NCBI GenBank assembly: GCA_035559595.1
Contig: DATMBF010000032.1
Location: 1 to 64,000 of the forward strand
DNA length: 64,000 bases
Direction: 5' to 3'
DNA from: DATMBF01 sp035559595
GTDB taxonomy: Bacteria > Bacteroidota > Ignavibacteria > UBA10030
This document shows positions 7,637 to 16,889 of this stretch, one piece after another. Within the stretch, counting starts at the first letter, position 1; each line of letters starts with the position of its first letter. Both the position numbers and the translations under genes were made by a program. Under the pieces are notes generated by a model. It saw nothing but the letters and a program-made list of their open reading frames with translations, searched no databases and was not told the DNA's origin.

Positions 7637-9856
7637 TCAGAGATTCCGCTTCCAGAACTCCACCATCGTATTATACAGGTGGATTCTGGCAGGAACGTCG
7701 GAGATGCCGTGCATCCTCATCGGATAGATCATCATCTCAAACATCTTGTTTGCACGGATCAGCTCATCGGCAAAGGCCCACGCGTTTTCGATATGGACGT
7801 TGTCGTCATATGTTCCGTGTACAAGCAGGAGCCGGCCGTGCAAATCTTTGGCGTACCTGAGCAGCGAAACGTGCTCGTATCCCTCCTTGTTCGTTTCCTC
7901 CGTCTGCATCAGCGCCTCCGCCCACTTTGTGTCGTAGTAGCGGAAATCTGAAACACCCGCAACGGCAATTCCTGCTTTGAATTCCTTCGAACGGCTCATT
8001 GCAAGCATCGTATAGGAGCCACCACCGCTCCATCCCCACACACCGATCCTCGTCGAATCGACATAGGGCTGCGACTTCGCCCATCGAACGGCGTCAACCA
8101 GATCATTCAATTCAATCTCACCCATCGTCCGCTTGAAAATCAAATCTTCAAGCCGCTTGCTCATTGCGGTCGAGTTCCTCGGATCAACCCTCATTACAAG
8201 GTAACCGTTTCGGGCGAGGATATTGTCGTAGTAAGGGCTTTGCCATGCGTTTGAGACCTGCGGTGCCGATGGGCCACCATACACGTAGAAGATGACCGGG
8301 TATTTCTTTGTGGGATCGAAGTCCTTGGGCTTCAGAATCTGCGCCGGTAGTTCAAATCCATCACGGGCTTTGATCGTGAAGATAGAGGAGAACTGGAGAT
8401 CGAAATCGGCAACGAGTTCCGGTCTGGACGCACCGACAACCTGAAGCTGCGTTCCGTCATTCTTATGCAATCTGAGCTCCGGCAAGCTGGAGATCGTCGA
8501 GAATCGATCGAAGTAGTAGCGCGAATCGGGACTAAAAGATGGACCGTGAGTTCCATCCTCTTTCGAAAGCCGTGTCATTCCTGTTCCATCGAAGCGAACA
8601 CGATAGAGGTGCTTTTCGACAGAAGATTTTTCGAGCGCCGTAAAATAGATCCATCCATTCTTTTCATCAATACTGCAAACTGCCTGTCGCAGCCAGAACA
8701 CACCTCCACTCGACGCCCTGATCGGCCAATTCCCTTTTGTCATTTGATTGACGAGTTTCCCATCCATCGTATAGCGATAAAGATGCTCGTAGCCGTCCCT
8801 TTCGGATGACCAGATGAAGTGCTTCCCATCTTTCAAAACGTAGAAATCGTCGGAGATATTCAGCCAGGTGTTGTGAGTTTCTCGAAGGATGGGAGTTGGC
8901 TCCCCGGTCGCACGGTCAACGAAGAATAAATCGATCTGGGTCTGAAGCCGGTTCATTGTCTGCACACTTAACCGCTTGTTATCCGGCAGCCATTTTACCC
9001 GAATGATGTACTCGTGGGGATGATGGTGGAGATTCACCCATGTAGTCTTTTGGGATTCAATTTCCACAACGCCGACCTTTACGGCCGGATTCTTCTGCCC
9101 GACTTTCGGATAGCGCTGGGTAATGACCCGCGGCGACCAGGGCTTGAAGTCGACGTATGTTTCGATGTTGACTTCGGATTCGTCCGTGCGCAGAAAAGCA
9201 AGGGCTTTGGAGTCCTCCGACCACCAATAGCCGATGTCCCGCCGTCCGAAAATTTCCTCCCAATACACCCACGAAAGCGTGCCGTTCAGTATGGTCGCAC
9301 TTCCGTCGGTCGTTAGTCGCACCTCTCTCTTCCTTTCAAGATCATAGACATACAGATCGTTCTTTCGGACAAAAGCGAGCTTGTTGCCATCCGGTGAGAA
9401 GTTGACGGAGGTTTCCTCGTCAGGTGTGTTGGTGAGTCGTGTAAACGTTGCCGAGGAAATATCAAGCAGAAGGATATCCTTCTGAAAGAGATAAAAAGCA
9501 CGGCGGCCGGAGGGATCGATATCTTCCGGAAACGTGATGACACTGGGTGTTGCTTCGCCAAGAAGGGACTTGAGGCTCTCGAGTGCCTTCGCTGCGTTGA
9601 GGTAGCTTGTACGTCGCAATGTTCCGGGATCCAGCAACTCCAGTGTCCGCTCGCTTTCGGGCTTCCGGCTATCGTAGAGGATTGCCTTGCCGTTCTGCAA
9701 CCAGCGAACAGTGGGAAGTTCTGTCACCTCTCGTGCTTCCCGACTGTACATCCATTCAACAGTAAGCTGCTTTTTCTCTTGAGCAGTACTGATCCGGACA
9801 AAGCCGATGGAGAGAATGAGAAGAACTATCGAACGAAGAAACCTGATCTGTCTCAT
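7637..9856 (-). CDS. S9 family peptidase (dipeptidyl peptidase IV-like)
   Basis: A 739-residue exported serine peptidase that would cleave dipeptides or short peptides after proline-like residues in the periplasm. Signal peptide: SIVLLILSIGFVRISTAQ. Residues about 60-460 form the beta-propeller (DPPIV N-terminal domain, with repeats such as NFSPDGNKLAFVR). Residues about 480-739 form the alpha/beta hydrolase with nucleophile motif GWSGGGSY, acid residue in HGTYDDNVH and histidine in MRMHGISD. Start ATG at 9856 follows AAGGAGTTCC and gives a proper signal peptide. Its neighbour at 10068-12746 is a second S9 enzyme in the same direction, but a 211-base gap with a repeat suggests separate units. 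Confidence 0.92.
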   Translation of the reverse strand: MRQIRFLRSIVLLILSIGFVRISTAQEKKQLTVEWMYSREAREVTELPTVRWLQNGKAILYDSRKPESERTLELLDPGTLRRTSYLNAAKALESLKSLLGEATPSVITFPEDIDPSGRRAFYLFQKDILLLDISSATFTRLTNTPDEETSVNFSPDGNKLAFVRKNDLYVYDLERKREVRLTTDGSATILNGTLSWVYWEEIFGRRDIGYWWSEDSKALAFLRTDESEVNIETYVDFKPWSPRVITQRYPKVGQKNPAVKVGVVEIESQKTTWVNLHHHPHEYIIRVKWLPDNKRLSVQTMNRLQTQIDLFFVDRATGEPTPILRETHNTWLNISDDFYVLKDGKHFIWSSERDGYEHLYRYTMDGKLVNQMTKGNWPIRASSGGVFWLRQAVCSIDEKNGWIYFTALEKSSVEKHLYRVRFDGTGMTRLSKEDGTHGPSFSPDSRYYFDRFSTISSLPELRLHKNDGTQLQVVGASRPELVADFDLQFSSIFTIKARDGFELPAQILKPKDFDPTKKYPVIFYVYGGPSAPQVSNAWQSPYYDNILARNGYLVMRVDPRNSTAMSKRLEDLIFKRTMGEIELNDLVDAVRWAKSQPYVDSTRIGVWGWSGGGSYTMLAMSRSKEFKAGIAVAGVSDFRYYDTKWAEALMQTEETNKEGYEHVSLLRYAKDLHGRLLLVHGTYDDNVHIENAWAFADELIRANKMFEMMIYPMRMHGISDVPARIHLYNTMVEFWKRNL

Positions 9857-10011
9857 GGGGGGAACTCCTTGAATTGAGGTCTGGAACTTTCGTGAGGGAT
9901 GAAATGCCGGCGTGATAAAGTAGGAAAGAGAAAGCAGAGGTGCAAAAGTTGAACTCGTCAGTAGGACAGTCATTCTCGACGGTCCGTCTCTGCACTCCAG
10001 TAGGCTCTGAA

Positions 10012-10059
10012 GATGGAGCCCACTACTCAGAGTTCGCTCTTCGTTAGGTGGACTCCATC
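10012..10059. repeat. REP-like imperfect inverted repeat, copy 2
   Basis: Arms GATGGAGCCCAC and GTGGACTCCATC pair with one mismatch. It begins 9 bases past the stop codon of the S9 peptidase that ends at 10068, matching the position of copy 1 relative to its gene. The loop sequence differs from copy 1, while the arms are kept, as expected if the folded form matters. Confidence 0.65.
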
Positions 10060-10067
10060 CTGCGAGA

Positions 10068-12746
10068 TTACTTCACAAGTTCGCCAACAGCTGTGCCGCC
10101 TCCCATTTGAGCCGGGAGTTTCGATTCCACCTTCACGGTGCGTCGGTCGTCCTTTGAAATCCAGAACGTCGTACTTCGTTCACCATCATCCGACGTTACT
10201 TGTACTTTGTAGGCGTCGAACGTGCCTGCCTGTACGGTTACTTTCTCGATGCCGAGAACCTTCAACGTCATCGGCCTTGTCTTTGCACCCATGATGTCGA
10301 GCGTATGGAGGATCGTCTCGTATCCTTCTTTCAACGGCAGTGTGGCAAGCGGGAGATCGGTTCCTGCTCCGTCGGTGAGGGCCGGATTGCTCAGCTTAAT
10401 GTTGATCGGCATTTGTTGAGGGCCGGCGACCATCTTGCCCTCAACAGCATCGCTCTTGAAATCAAGCACGATCGTTGCCATCCCCTGACGCGCCGAGCGG
10501 CGCAGTGGAAGCAACGATTCACCATCGAGATCGAGCGTGTCCGACGATGTTCCCATCGGGCCCGATCCCTCCTCGATCACACGCCAGACATTCTTACCAT
10601 TCCACGTTGTTTTCGAAACAGTTCGATTCGTTGTGGTCGAAATATCCCGCCCCATCATCTTCATATTCATTGCGTAGGTCGCCGAGTGAGGTTTCACTAG
10701 AGCACCGTTGAATTTCGGCATGGAGCCCGGTGCCTCTGCCGGCTTCGGTGGCTCCGGCATCTTTACCGTGCTTACATCCACAGTGATGGCAGCAAGCTTC
10801 TTCTCCACCTCAGGTGGCATCGACTCCTGATACCGGCCGGCGAGGTGTTTGGCAAAAAACTTCTCCATTGCAGCATAGAATGCCAGGCGATTCTCTCTGC
10901 CTGCAAATCCATGTCCCTCGTCGGGGGCAACAAGATACTCGACCGGCCTCCCAAGTTCCCTCAATGCGGCGACAATCTGATCTGACTCCGCTTTCTTGAC
11001 TCGCGGATCATTTGCGCCTTGCACAACGAGGAGCGGGGCCTTGATGTTCTTTGCAGCATTCAGCGGAGACTGCTTTTCGAGCATTTTCAGATCTTCGGGA
11101 TTTTCCATATCCCCTACGCGCACAGCAAACATTTTCTTAATCGGTGCCCAGTATGGGGGGATGGAATTCAAGAGGGTGATGATGTTTGAAGGTCCGACAA
11201 ATGAAACACCGGCCGCGTAGAGATCAGGCGTGAATGCGAGTCCCGCCAGCGTCGCATAGCCTCCGTACGATCCGCCGAAGATCGCAACGCGCTTCGGGTC
11301 TGCAATTCCCTCTCTGATGATGTACTTCACGCCGTCGGTAATATCGTGCTGCATGTATCCCGTTCCCCACTGCTTGTTGCCGGCATTGAGAAATTTCTTG
11401 CCGTAGCCAGTTGAGCCGCGGAAGTTAGGCATAAGCACAGCATAACCTCGATTGGCAAGGAACTGCGCTTCGGAAGAATACCCCCAAGAGACCCGCGCCC
11501 ATGGGCCGCCGTGAATCAGCATGATGGTTGGCAAATTCTTGGATGGAATGCCTTTCGGCGTTACCAGATAAGCTGGCACAGTCACCCCATCTCTCGCTTT
11601 GTAGCGTATCGGCTTCATCGGCGCAAGGTGCTCGATGGGCAGATTGGGTCGCGAACGATACAAGAGCTCGGCTTTGCCCGTCTTCCGATCGTACAAATAG
11701 CGCGAGCCGGGATCAACGTCTCGCGAAACGGAGACAACAAAGAGTGATTCGTCATCAGTTGATCCGGCGATCGAGATTTCACCATCCGGCAAAGCTTTCT
11801 TCATCTTCTCCCAGTCTTCTCCAAACTTCTTCTGCTTCGGATACACGCGAACACGATCACCCACATAGAACGTTGCAAGAAGCTCGTTGGTTATATCAGA
11901 GAATAGCGCTCCTGAGAAATCAACTTCATTCAGCGGATCTTTGTCCACAAGCGTCGTCTTGCCGGTCGCCAGATCAAAGAGCTCAAGTTGGGTTTTGTCT
12001 ATCTCGCCTTTGTTTGTCTGTAGATAAAATTTCTTGCCGTCGGGGGTGAACCGAACCGGGCTGCACGATTCTTCGGCTGTAACTTCGTAAATCTGAATGA
12101 GCGTGTCCCCCTCAACACGAAGAATTTCCGTTCCACCGGTGGAGGTGACACGAACGCCAAGGCGAAGGTTTCCATCGAGGTCTGTCACCCAGCCCGCGAC
12201 GTTCTCGTCGTTTTTCCGCAGAAGTGTCCGTTCGCCGGTGGCAAGGTTGAGCCGATAGACATCATGAAGCTCCGGCCGCCGGTCGTTCAGACCGATGACG
12301 ATTTCGTTTGGAGTTTTTCGTGGAACGGCAATGATCATCGCACGAACCTTCTCCATCGGTGTGAGGTCTTTTGAGGGTGGTACGGGATCTCCTGTTGCCG
12401 ACGGGTCGACGGCGTAAATGCGATAATTCTCATCCCCCCCTTTGTCCTGCACATAGAGAATGTACTTGCTGTCGTGCGTCCAGAAGTACGCAGGAATCGG
12501 TCGCGTTGTATCGGCAGTCAACGGCTTTGCGCTCTCGAACGGCGCAGACCGCTCTTTGACCCAAATGTTCCGCACGCCTTTAAACGGTTTGATAAACGAG
12601 ATGTATTTCCCGTCGGGCGAGATATTGCCGGCAAGGATTTCGGGATCATCAAAGAACAGTTCCCGGTCGATCAGCGGAGGGAGCTGAGCGAACAACGTAC
12701 CGGCGCTGACGAAGAGAAGGAGAAACAAGCTCAGATATCGTTTCAT
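10068..12746 (-). CDS. S9 family prolyl oligopeptidase-like enzyme with C-terminal DUF3108-like domain
   Basis: An 892-residue exported peptidase with signal peptide YLSLFLLLFVSAGTLFAQ. Residues about 35-390 form a propeller-like domain; residues about 400-655 form the S9 catalytic domain with GGSYGGYAT (nucleophile), GANDPRV (acid) and DEGHGF (histidine). After the usual end of S9 enzymes there is a linker (EPPKPAEAPGSMP) and about 200 further residues with a beta-rich domain (TLDLDGESLLPLRRS, VQAGTFDAYKV, FWISKDDRRTVKVE) resembling DUF3108-type lipid- or ligand-handling beta folds. The extra domain is unusual for S9 peptidases. Ribosome site GAGGAGATC precedes the ATG; a strong promoter lies at 12794-12822. 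Confidence 0.9.
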   Translation of the reverse strand: MKRYLSLFLLLFVSAGTLFAQLPPLIDRELFFDDPEILAGNISPDGKYISFIKPFKGVRNIWVKERSAPFESAKPLTADTTRPIPAYFWTHDSKYILYVQDKGGDENYRIYAVDPSATGDPVPPSKDLTPMEKVRAMIIAVPRKTPNEIVIGLNDRRPELHDVYRLNLATGERTLLRKNDENVAGWVTDLDGNLRLGVRVTSTGGTEILRVEGDTLIQIYEVTAEESCSPVRFTPDGKKFYLQTNKGEIDKTQLELFDLATGKTTLVDKDPLNEVDFSGALFSDITNELLATFYVGDRVRVYPKQKKFGEDWEKMKKALPDGEISIAGSTDDESLFVVSVSRDVDPGSRYLYDRKTGKAELLYRSRPNLPIEHLAPMKPIRYKARDGVTVPAYLVTPKGIPSKNLPTIMLIHGGPWARVSWGYSSEAQFLANRGYAVLMPNFRGSTGYGKKFLNAGNKQWGTGYMQHDITDGVKYIIREGIADPKRVAIFGGSYGGYATLAGLAFTPDLYAAGVSFVGPSNIITLLNSIPPYWAPIKKMFAVRVGDMENPEDLKMLEKQSPLNAAKNIKAPLLVVQGANDPRVKKAESDQIVAALRELGRPVEYLVAPDEGHGFAGRENRLAFYAAMEKFFAKHLAGRYQESMPPEVEKKLAAITVDVSTVKMPEPPKPAEAPGSMPKFNGALVKPHSATYAMNMKMMGRDISTTTNRTVSKTTWNGKNVWRVIEEGSGPMGTSSDTLDLDGESLLPLRRSARQGMATIVLDFKSDAVEGKMVAGPQQMPINIKLSNPALTDGAGTDLPLATLPLKEGYETILHTLDIMGAKTRPMTLKVLGIEKVTVQAGTFDAYKVQVTSDDGERSTTFWISKDDRRTVKVESKLPAQMGGGTAVGELVK

Positions 12747-12793
12747 GGTTGGATCTCCTCGATTAGTAAAGAATCTGTGTCTGCGGGGTTGAC

Positions 12794-12822
12794 AATATAG
12801 GGAAAGTTTCTTCCTGCGTCAA
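12794..12822 (-). promoter_or_regulatory. Sigma70-type promoter of the S9 peptidase gene
   Basis: On the minus strand the -35 box TTGACG (12822-12817) and the -10 box TATATT (12799-12794) are separated by exactly 17 bases. Transcription would start about 40 bases upstream of the ATG at 12746. Confidence 0.7.
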
Positions 12823-12980
12823 TCAACGGCATTCTCTGGTGCTGACCCAATAACCAGCACCAATCTGTGAGACATTCCCTTGAATTCCAGTGAGATTTTC
12901 ATCCTGTAACCTTTCTCCTTTTTTGTTCGTAACTTTGCGGGTGATATGTCTGTACTCAAACTTGGAATCTTGGAGCTACC

Positions 12981-15446
12981 ATGAAGACGAATAAACTCAT
13001 CTTTCTTGTTCTCCTCTCTTCTTCAGCGATTGCTCAATCTTCTCTTCAAAATTTCTATGCGCGGAATGATTTCCTCCTCGCTTCGTCCGGATCTCTGAAG
13101 AGTGGCCTGTGGGGATATGACAATCCGGCTCTCCTGAACTACCAGCATCAGTTCGATCTATCGTTCATGTGGTCTAACGATGTCCAAGGCCTTGGAGGGG
13201 TCATTGATCGCTACGGGGTATTCACTGCCGGGCCAAACTTCGGATTTTCGGCCGTCCACGAGAGTCACGATCGTACTTCGGTCACCAACTACCGGGCATC
13301 GTTCGGCGTCGGGAACCGAATGGTTGGCGTCGGATTCTCGTACGGATGGACACCGGGGGACTTCTTCGAACGGCCGGATGTTTACGCCATCGGCACTCTT
13401 TTCCGCCCACTCCCCCACGTATCGGTCGGGGCGGTGTGGACTTCATCGATAGACGGTGACGATTACGAACTCACGGCCGATATCGGTCTGCGGCCCTTTG
13501 GAAACGAGCTTCTCACAATCTTTGCCGATTATAACTGGCGTGCAAACAATCCATTTCCTGTTCTCCCTTTTTATGGAACTGCACGTTGGATTGCCCTGGA
13601 GGTACCGCGCTGGAGTGCGGGGGCCGTGCTCGAGCCGCTCCCGGGAGTCCGGCTTACAGGACGATATTTTGAGAACAACGCCCTGACCGTCGGACTGCAA
13701 CTGAGTTTAGGCAATGTTGGATTGAGCACACAGGCTCATTACGACAATGACGGAAATTATAGTCACATGACATACGGCGTGCGGGTGGGTGCTTACGACC
13801 GCACCATGGTGCGAAAGACCATCGATCGCAACAAGAAGTACCTCGAACTGAACCTGCAGGGACCGATCGATTACCAACGCTATAGGTTTTTCGACAACCG
13901 CAAAACGCTGTCCGACCTCCTGAATGCCATTGATGCGGCAAAGACGGATCCCTCTGTAGGGGGGATTGCCATCAACACGTCCGCGATGATGGCGACGACC
14001 GAGTTGCTCTATGAGCTGCGTGAGAAATTGAAGGAGTTTCGAGCGACAAGCAAGAGAGTTATTGTCTTCATCGACCGCGTGACATTCCCGCAATACTATT
14101 TTGCTTCGGTTGCCGACAAGATCGTTCTCGACCCGTACGGCGAACTGAGCATCCAGGGTGTCGTCGCCGGGAGAACCTTCCTGAAAGGCACATTCGAGAA
14201 GATCGGCATCGGTGTCGATGAACTGCGCTTCTTCAAGTATAAGTCCGCAGCAGAAACGTTCTCGCGTGAGAAAATGTCTGACGCCGACCGTGAGCAGCGG
14301 CAGGCACTCATCGACGACATCTACACCCACTGGAGAAACGAAATTTGCAGATCGCGCAACCTGACTCCAGAACGCTTTGACGAAATCGTGAATAGAGATA
14401 TCGTTGTCCTCCCCAAAGAGGCGATCATGTATGGACTCGCAGACACGATCGCCCGATGGGAAGGGGTGAAAGAGATGATCAAGACTCTTGATGGAAGCGA
14501 AAAGGGATATATCACAGCGGATCGACTGGAGCGACCGAACCTTCCGCCTGACAACTTCTGGGGGGAAAAGCCACAGATCGCGGTAATCTATGCGCTTGGT
14601 GTGTGCGCGATGGACGAGGGGATCAATGCGCGCAAGCTTGTAAAGGATGTGCAGGCCGCAGTGGAGAACCCCAGCGTCAAAGCGATCGTCTTGCGTGTCG
14701 ACTCGCCGGGCGGAGACCCGATGGCCTCCGACTACATTGCACTTGCCCTCAAGAAAGCAAAAGGCAAGAAGCCGATCATCGTCTCCCAAGGTAACGTCGC
14801 AGCCTCCGGCGGCTATTGGCTTTCGATGTATGCCGACACCATTATTGCGGCTCCGACAACAGTGACCGGATCGATTGGTGTCATCGGGACGTGGCTCTAT
14901 AACAACGGTTTGAAAGAATCGCTCGGTCTCTCTACCGACTTTGTGAAAGTTGGTGAGCATGCAGACTTAGGATTTGGTTTCGGGCTTCCGCTGATCGGAG
15001 CAATTCCTGACCGAGGCTTTACCCCGGAGGAACGATCTCGAGTGGAAGCCTCTATCAGAACACTCTACACGGACTTCGTTGGGAAAGTTGCCGAAGGAAG
15101 AAAAAAGAAGCCGGAGGAAATCGAACCGATCGCTCAGGGAAGGGTTTGGTCCGGTATCGACGGCATGCAAAACGGGTTGGTTGACGGACTGGGAACTCTT
15201 GAGACAGCGATCATGATTGCAAAGGCCAAGGCAGGACTGGCAGACAATGAAGTAACTCTTGTGGAGTACCCAAGGCTTGGATTATTCAATCCGATGGCTT
15301 TTGTGCCGAGGTTGATCGGAATCGAGGCGCCCCCAGAAAAAGATCAAACGCTCGATCTCATCAAGTTCCATCTTCGCCACAACGGCAAGCCGATGCCGAT
15401 TCTGCCGCTGGAAGATTTGATGATGATGGAAATTCCGAAGCAATGA
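12981..15446 (+). CDS. sppA: Signal peptide peptidase SppA (67K type) with extra N-terminal beta-barrel-like domain
   Basis: An 821-residue membrane-associated serine protease of the S49 family, which digests cleaved signal peptides. The tandem S49 domains cover residues about 285-530 and 545-790. The catalytic lysine appears as Lys421 in KYKSAAE and the serine as Ser609 in VAASGGYW, matching the Ser/Lys dyad split between the two repeats of E. coli SppA. Residues 1-19 are a signal peptide. Residues about 20-280 are not part of usual SppA; they have alternating beta strands (VGVGFSYGWTPGDF, LTGRYFENNALTVGLQLSLG) like an outer-membrane barrel of the PorV/FadL sort. The next gene starts inside its stop codon. 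Confidence 0.9.
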   Translation: MKTNKLIFLVLLSSSAIAQSSLQNFYARNDFLLASSGSLKSGLWGYDNPALLNYQHQFDLSFMWSNDVQGLGGVIDRYGVFTAGPNFGFSAVHESHDRTSVTNYRASFGVGNRMVGVGFSYGWTPGDFFERPDVYAIGTLFRPLPHVSVGAVWTSSIDGDDYELTADIGLRPFGNELLTIFADYNWRANNPFPVLPFYGTARWIALEVPRWSAGAVLEPLPGVRLTGRYFENNALTVGLQLSLGNVGLSTQAHYDNDGNYSHMTYGVRVGAYDRTMVRKTIDRNKKYLELNLQGPIDYQRYRFFDNRKTLSDLLNAIDAAKTDPSVGGIAINTSAMMATTELLYELREKLKEFRATSKRVIVFIDRVTFPQYYFASVADKIVLDPYGELSIQGVVAGRTFLKGTFEKIGIGVDELRFFKYKSAAETFSREKMSDADREQRQALIDDIYTHWRNEICRSRNLTPERFDEIVNRDIVVLPKEAIMYGLADTIARWEGVKEMIKTLDGSEKGYITADRLERPNLPPDNFWGEKPQIAVIYALGVCAMDEGINARKLVKDVQAAVENPSVKAIVLRVDSPGGDPMASDYIALALKKAKGKKPIIVSQGNVAASGGYWLSMYADTIIAAPTTVTGSIGVIGTWLYNNGLKESLGLSTDFVKVGEHADLGFGFGLPLIGAIPDRGFTPEERSRVEASIRTLYTDFVGKVAEGRKKKPEEIEPIAQGRVWSGIDGMQNGLVDGLGTLETAIMIAKAKAGLADNEVTLVEYPRLGLFNPMAFVPRLIGIEAPPEKDQTLDLIKFHLRHNGKPMPILPLEDLMMMEIPKQ

Positions 15447-16054
15447 AGATCCTTATGGCTGATCAACAGAACCAGCTCACGTCAGTCCTCTACAAGCGCT
15501 TCAGTCAGCGTTTGCGCCAATTCATTCTGAGTCGGGTCTCCGAGAGGGATGAGGTGGAGGATATTTTGCATGAAGTCTTTTTGAAGATTCATCAGAAGAT
15601 CGAGACGTTGAACAATGAACAGAAAATTGAAAGCTGGATATATCAGATCGCACGGAACACTATTATCGATCATTACCGGAAGAAGAAGGAACTTCCCAGG
15701 ACTGATCCGGCCGACATCCCGGACGAGCCGAATGAATTGACGGCTGAGGAACGCCTTGCGTTGGGCATGCATGTCTTTGTCGAACAGCTGGCAGAGCCGT
15801 ATCGAGAAGCCATCATCAACGTTGATTACGAAGGAATGTCACAGAAGGAGCTGGCAAAAAAGCTTGGCATTTCCCTCTCCGGCGCAAAGTCGAGAGTCCA
15901 ACGGGCCAGGGCGATGCTGCGTGATATGCTGATGAAGTGCTGTCATTTCGAATTCGATCAGTACGGGACGATCATCGATTATCACCCGATCTCCTGCTGT
16001 TGCTGTGCTGGAGAGACTACGGTTCAGCATCTCCAGGAAAAAAGCGACGCTTGA
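15443..16054 (+). CDS. sigZ: RNA polymerase sigma factor, SigZ type
   Basis: A 203-residue ECF sigma factor. Residues about 15-80 are region 2 (FILSRVSERDEVEDILHEVFLKIHQ), residues about 105-160 are region 4 with helix-turn-helix (SQKELAKKLGISLSGAKSRVQRAR). The tail CCHFEFDQYGTIIDYH followed by CCCC is the SigZ hallmark; the cysteine run could bind a metal or sense thiol stress. The ATG overlaps the sppA stop as ATGA, implying translational coupling; an in-frame ATG at 15455 is an alternative. Coupling a sigma factor to SppA suggests an envelope-stress link, which is inference. Confidence 0.88.
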   Translation: MKILMADQQNQLTSVLYKRFSQRLRQFILSRVSERDEVEDILHEVFLKIHQKIETLNNEQKIESWIYQIARNTIIDHYRKKKELPRTDPADIPDEPNELTAEERLALGMHVFVEQLAEPYREAIINVDYEGMSQKELAKKLGISLSGAKSRVQRARAMLRDMLMKCCHFEFDQYGTIIDYHPISCCCCAGETTVQHLQEKSDA

Positions 16055-16074
16055 TCCATCTTTGAATATAAACC

Positions 16075-16722
16075 ATGACCCGATTCAAAATCTGTTGCAT
16101 CCAGAATCCTGACGAAGCTCGGTTGGCTATCCGCTACGGGGCGACGGCGCTCGGGCTTGTTTCTGCTATGCCGAGCGGACCCGGTCCCATCTCTGAGGAT
16201 CACATCGCGGAGATTGTTCGCACGATTCCGGCGGGGATAGCCACATTCCTCCTCACCAGCAAGCAGGATGCACCATCCATTATTCAGCAACAGCGGAAGA
16301 CGCGCGCCAACACCCTTCAGCTGGTCGATTCAGTATCAATCGAGACATACAAAGAGCTTCATGATGCCCTTCATGGGATTGCACTTGTTCAGGTTATACA
16401 CGTGCGAGGGCCGGAGTCGGTTGACGAAGCGATTCAGGTCGCGCCGTATGTGAACGGCATTCTTCTCGATTCAGGCAATCCAACAGCGAAGATTAAGGAG
16501 CTTGGGGGCACTGGCCGCGTGCATGACTGGTCGATCAGCCGGAAGATTCGGGAGTCCGTAAAAGTCCCGGTTTACCTCGCGGGCGGACTCAATCCCACTA
16601 ACGCCCGAACTGCAATCGAACAAGTGCAACCCTTTGCGCTCGACATCTGCAGTGGCGTCCGCACGAATGGAGCGCTCGACGAATCGAAGCTTGCTGCGTT
16701 CGCACGGCAGGTGCTTGCGTAG
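16075..16722 (+). CDS. trpF: Phosphoribosylanthranilate isomerase
   Basis: A 215-residue TIM barrel that converts N-(5-phosphoribosyl)anthranilate in tryptophan synthesis. The N-terminal KICCIQNPDEA corresponds to KICGI with the catalytic cysteine, and ILLDSGNP carries the catalytic aspartate; the phosphate-binding end AGGLNP and DICSGVR is kept. It stands alone 20 bases after sigZ and no other trp gene is in the window, so either the pathway is scattered or the enzyme has a different isomerase role. The glycine of KICGI is replaced by a second cysteine. Confidence 0.88.
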   Translation: MTRFKICCIQNPDEARLAIRYGATALGLVSAMPSGPGPISEDHIAEIVRTIPAGIATFLLTSKQDAPSIIQQQRKTRANTLQLVDSVSIETYKELHDALHGIALVQVIHVRGPESVDEAIQVAPYVNGILLDSGNPTAKIKELGGTGRVHDWSISRKIRESVKVPVYLAGGLNPTNARTAIEQVQPFALDICSGVRTNGALDESKLAAFARQVLA

Positions 16723-16853
16723 ACAAACGGCATGATAAAGGTAGACACCACGCTCTGGTCGACGTTGGAGGCGGCACCCATCCTTGAAAAACCCTAAGGC
16801 GACGGCTCCACGCCGAGCATGGCTTCGGATTCCGTTGCAGAGGCATGCTAATC

Positions 16854-16882
16854 TTGATTTTCTCCATTCAGGACGATAAGTT
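16854..16882 (+). promoter_or_regulatory. Promoter for the small outer-membrane protein at 16890
   Basis: TTGATT at 16854-16859, a 17-base spacer and TAAGTT at 16877-16882. The expected start of transcription falls at or next to the ATG at 16890, so the message could be leaderless. Confidence 0.45.
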
Positions 16883-16889
16883 TACATTC

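Noticed and set aside
13707..14960. Long open frame on the minus strand opposite sppA (417 codons)
   Set aside because: It is an antisense shadow of a clear S49 peptidase gene, with no domain, ribosome site or signal peptide.
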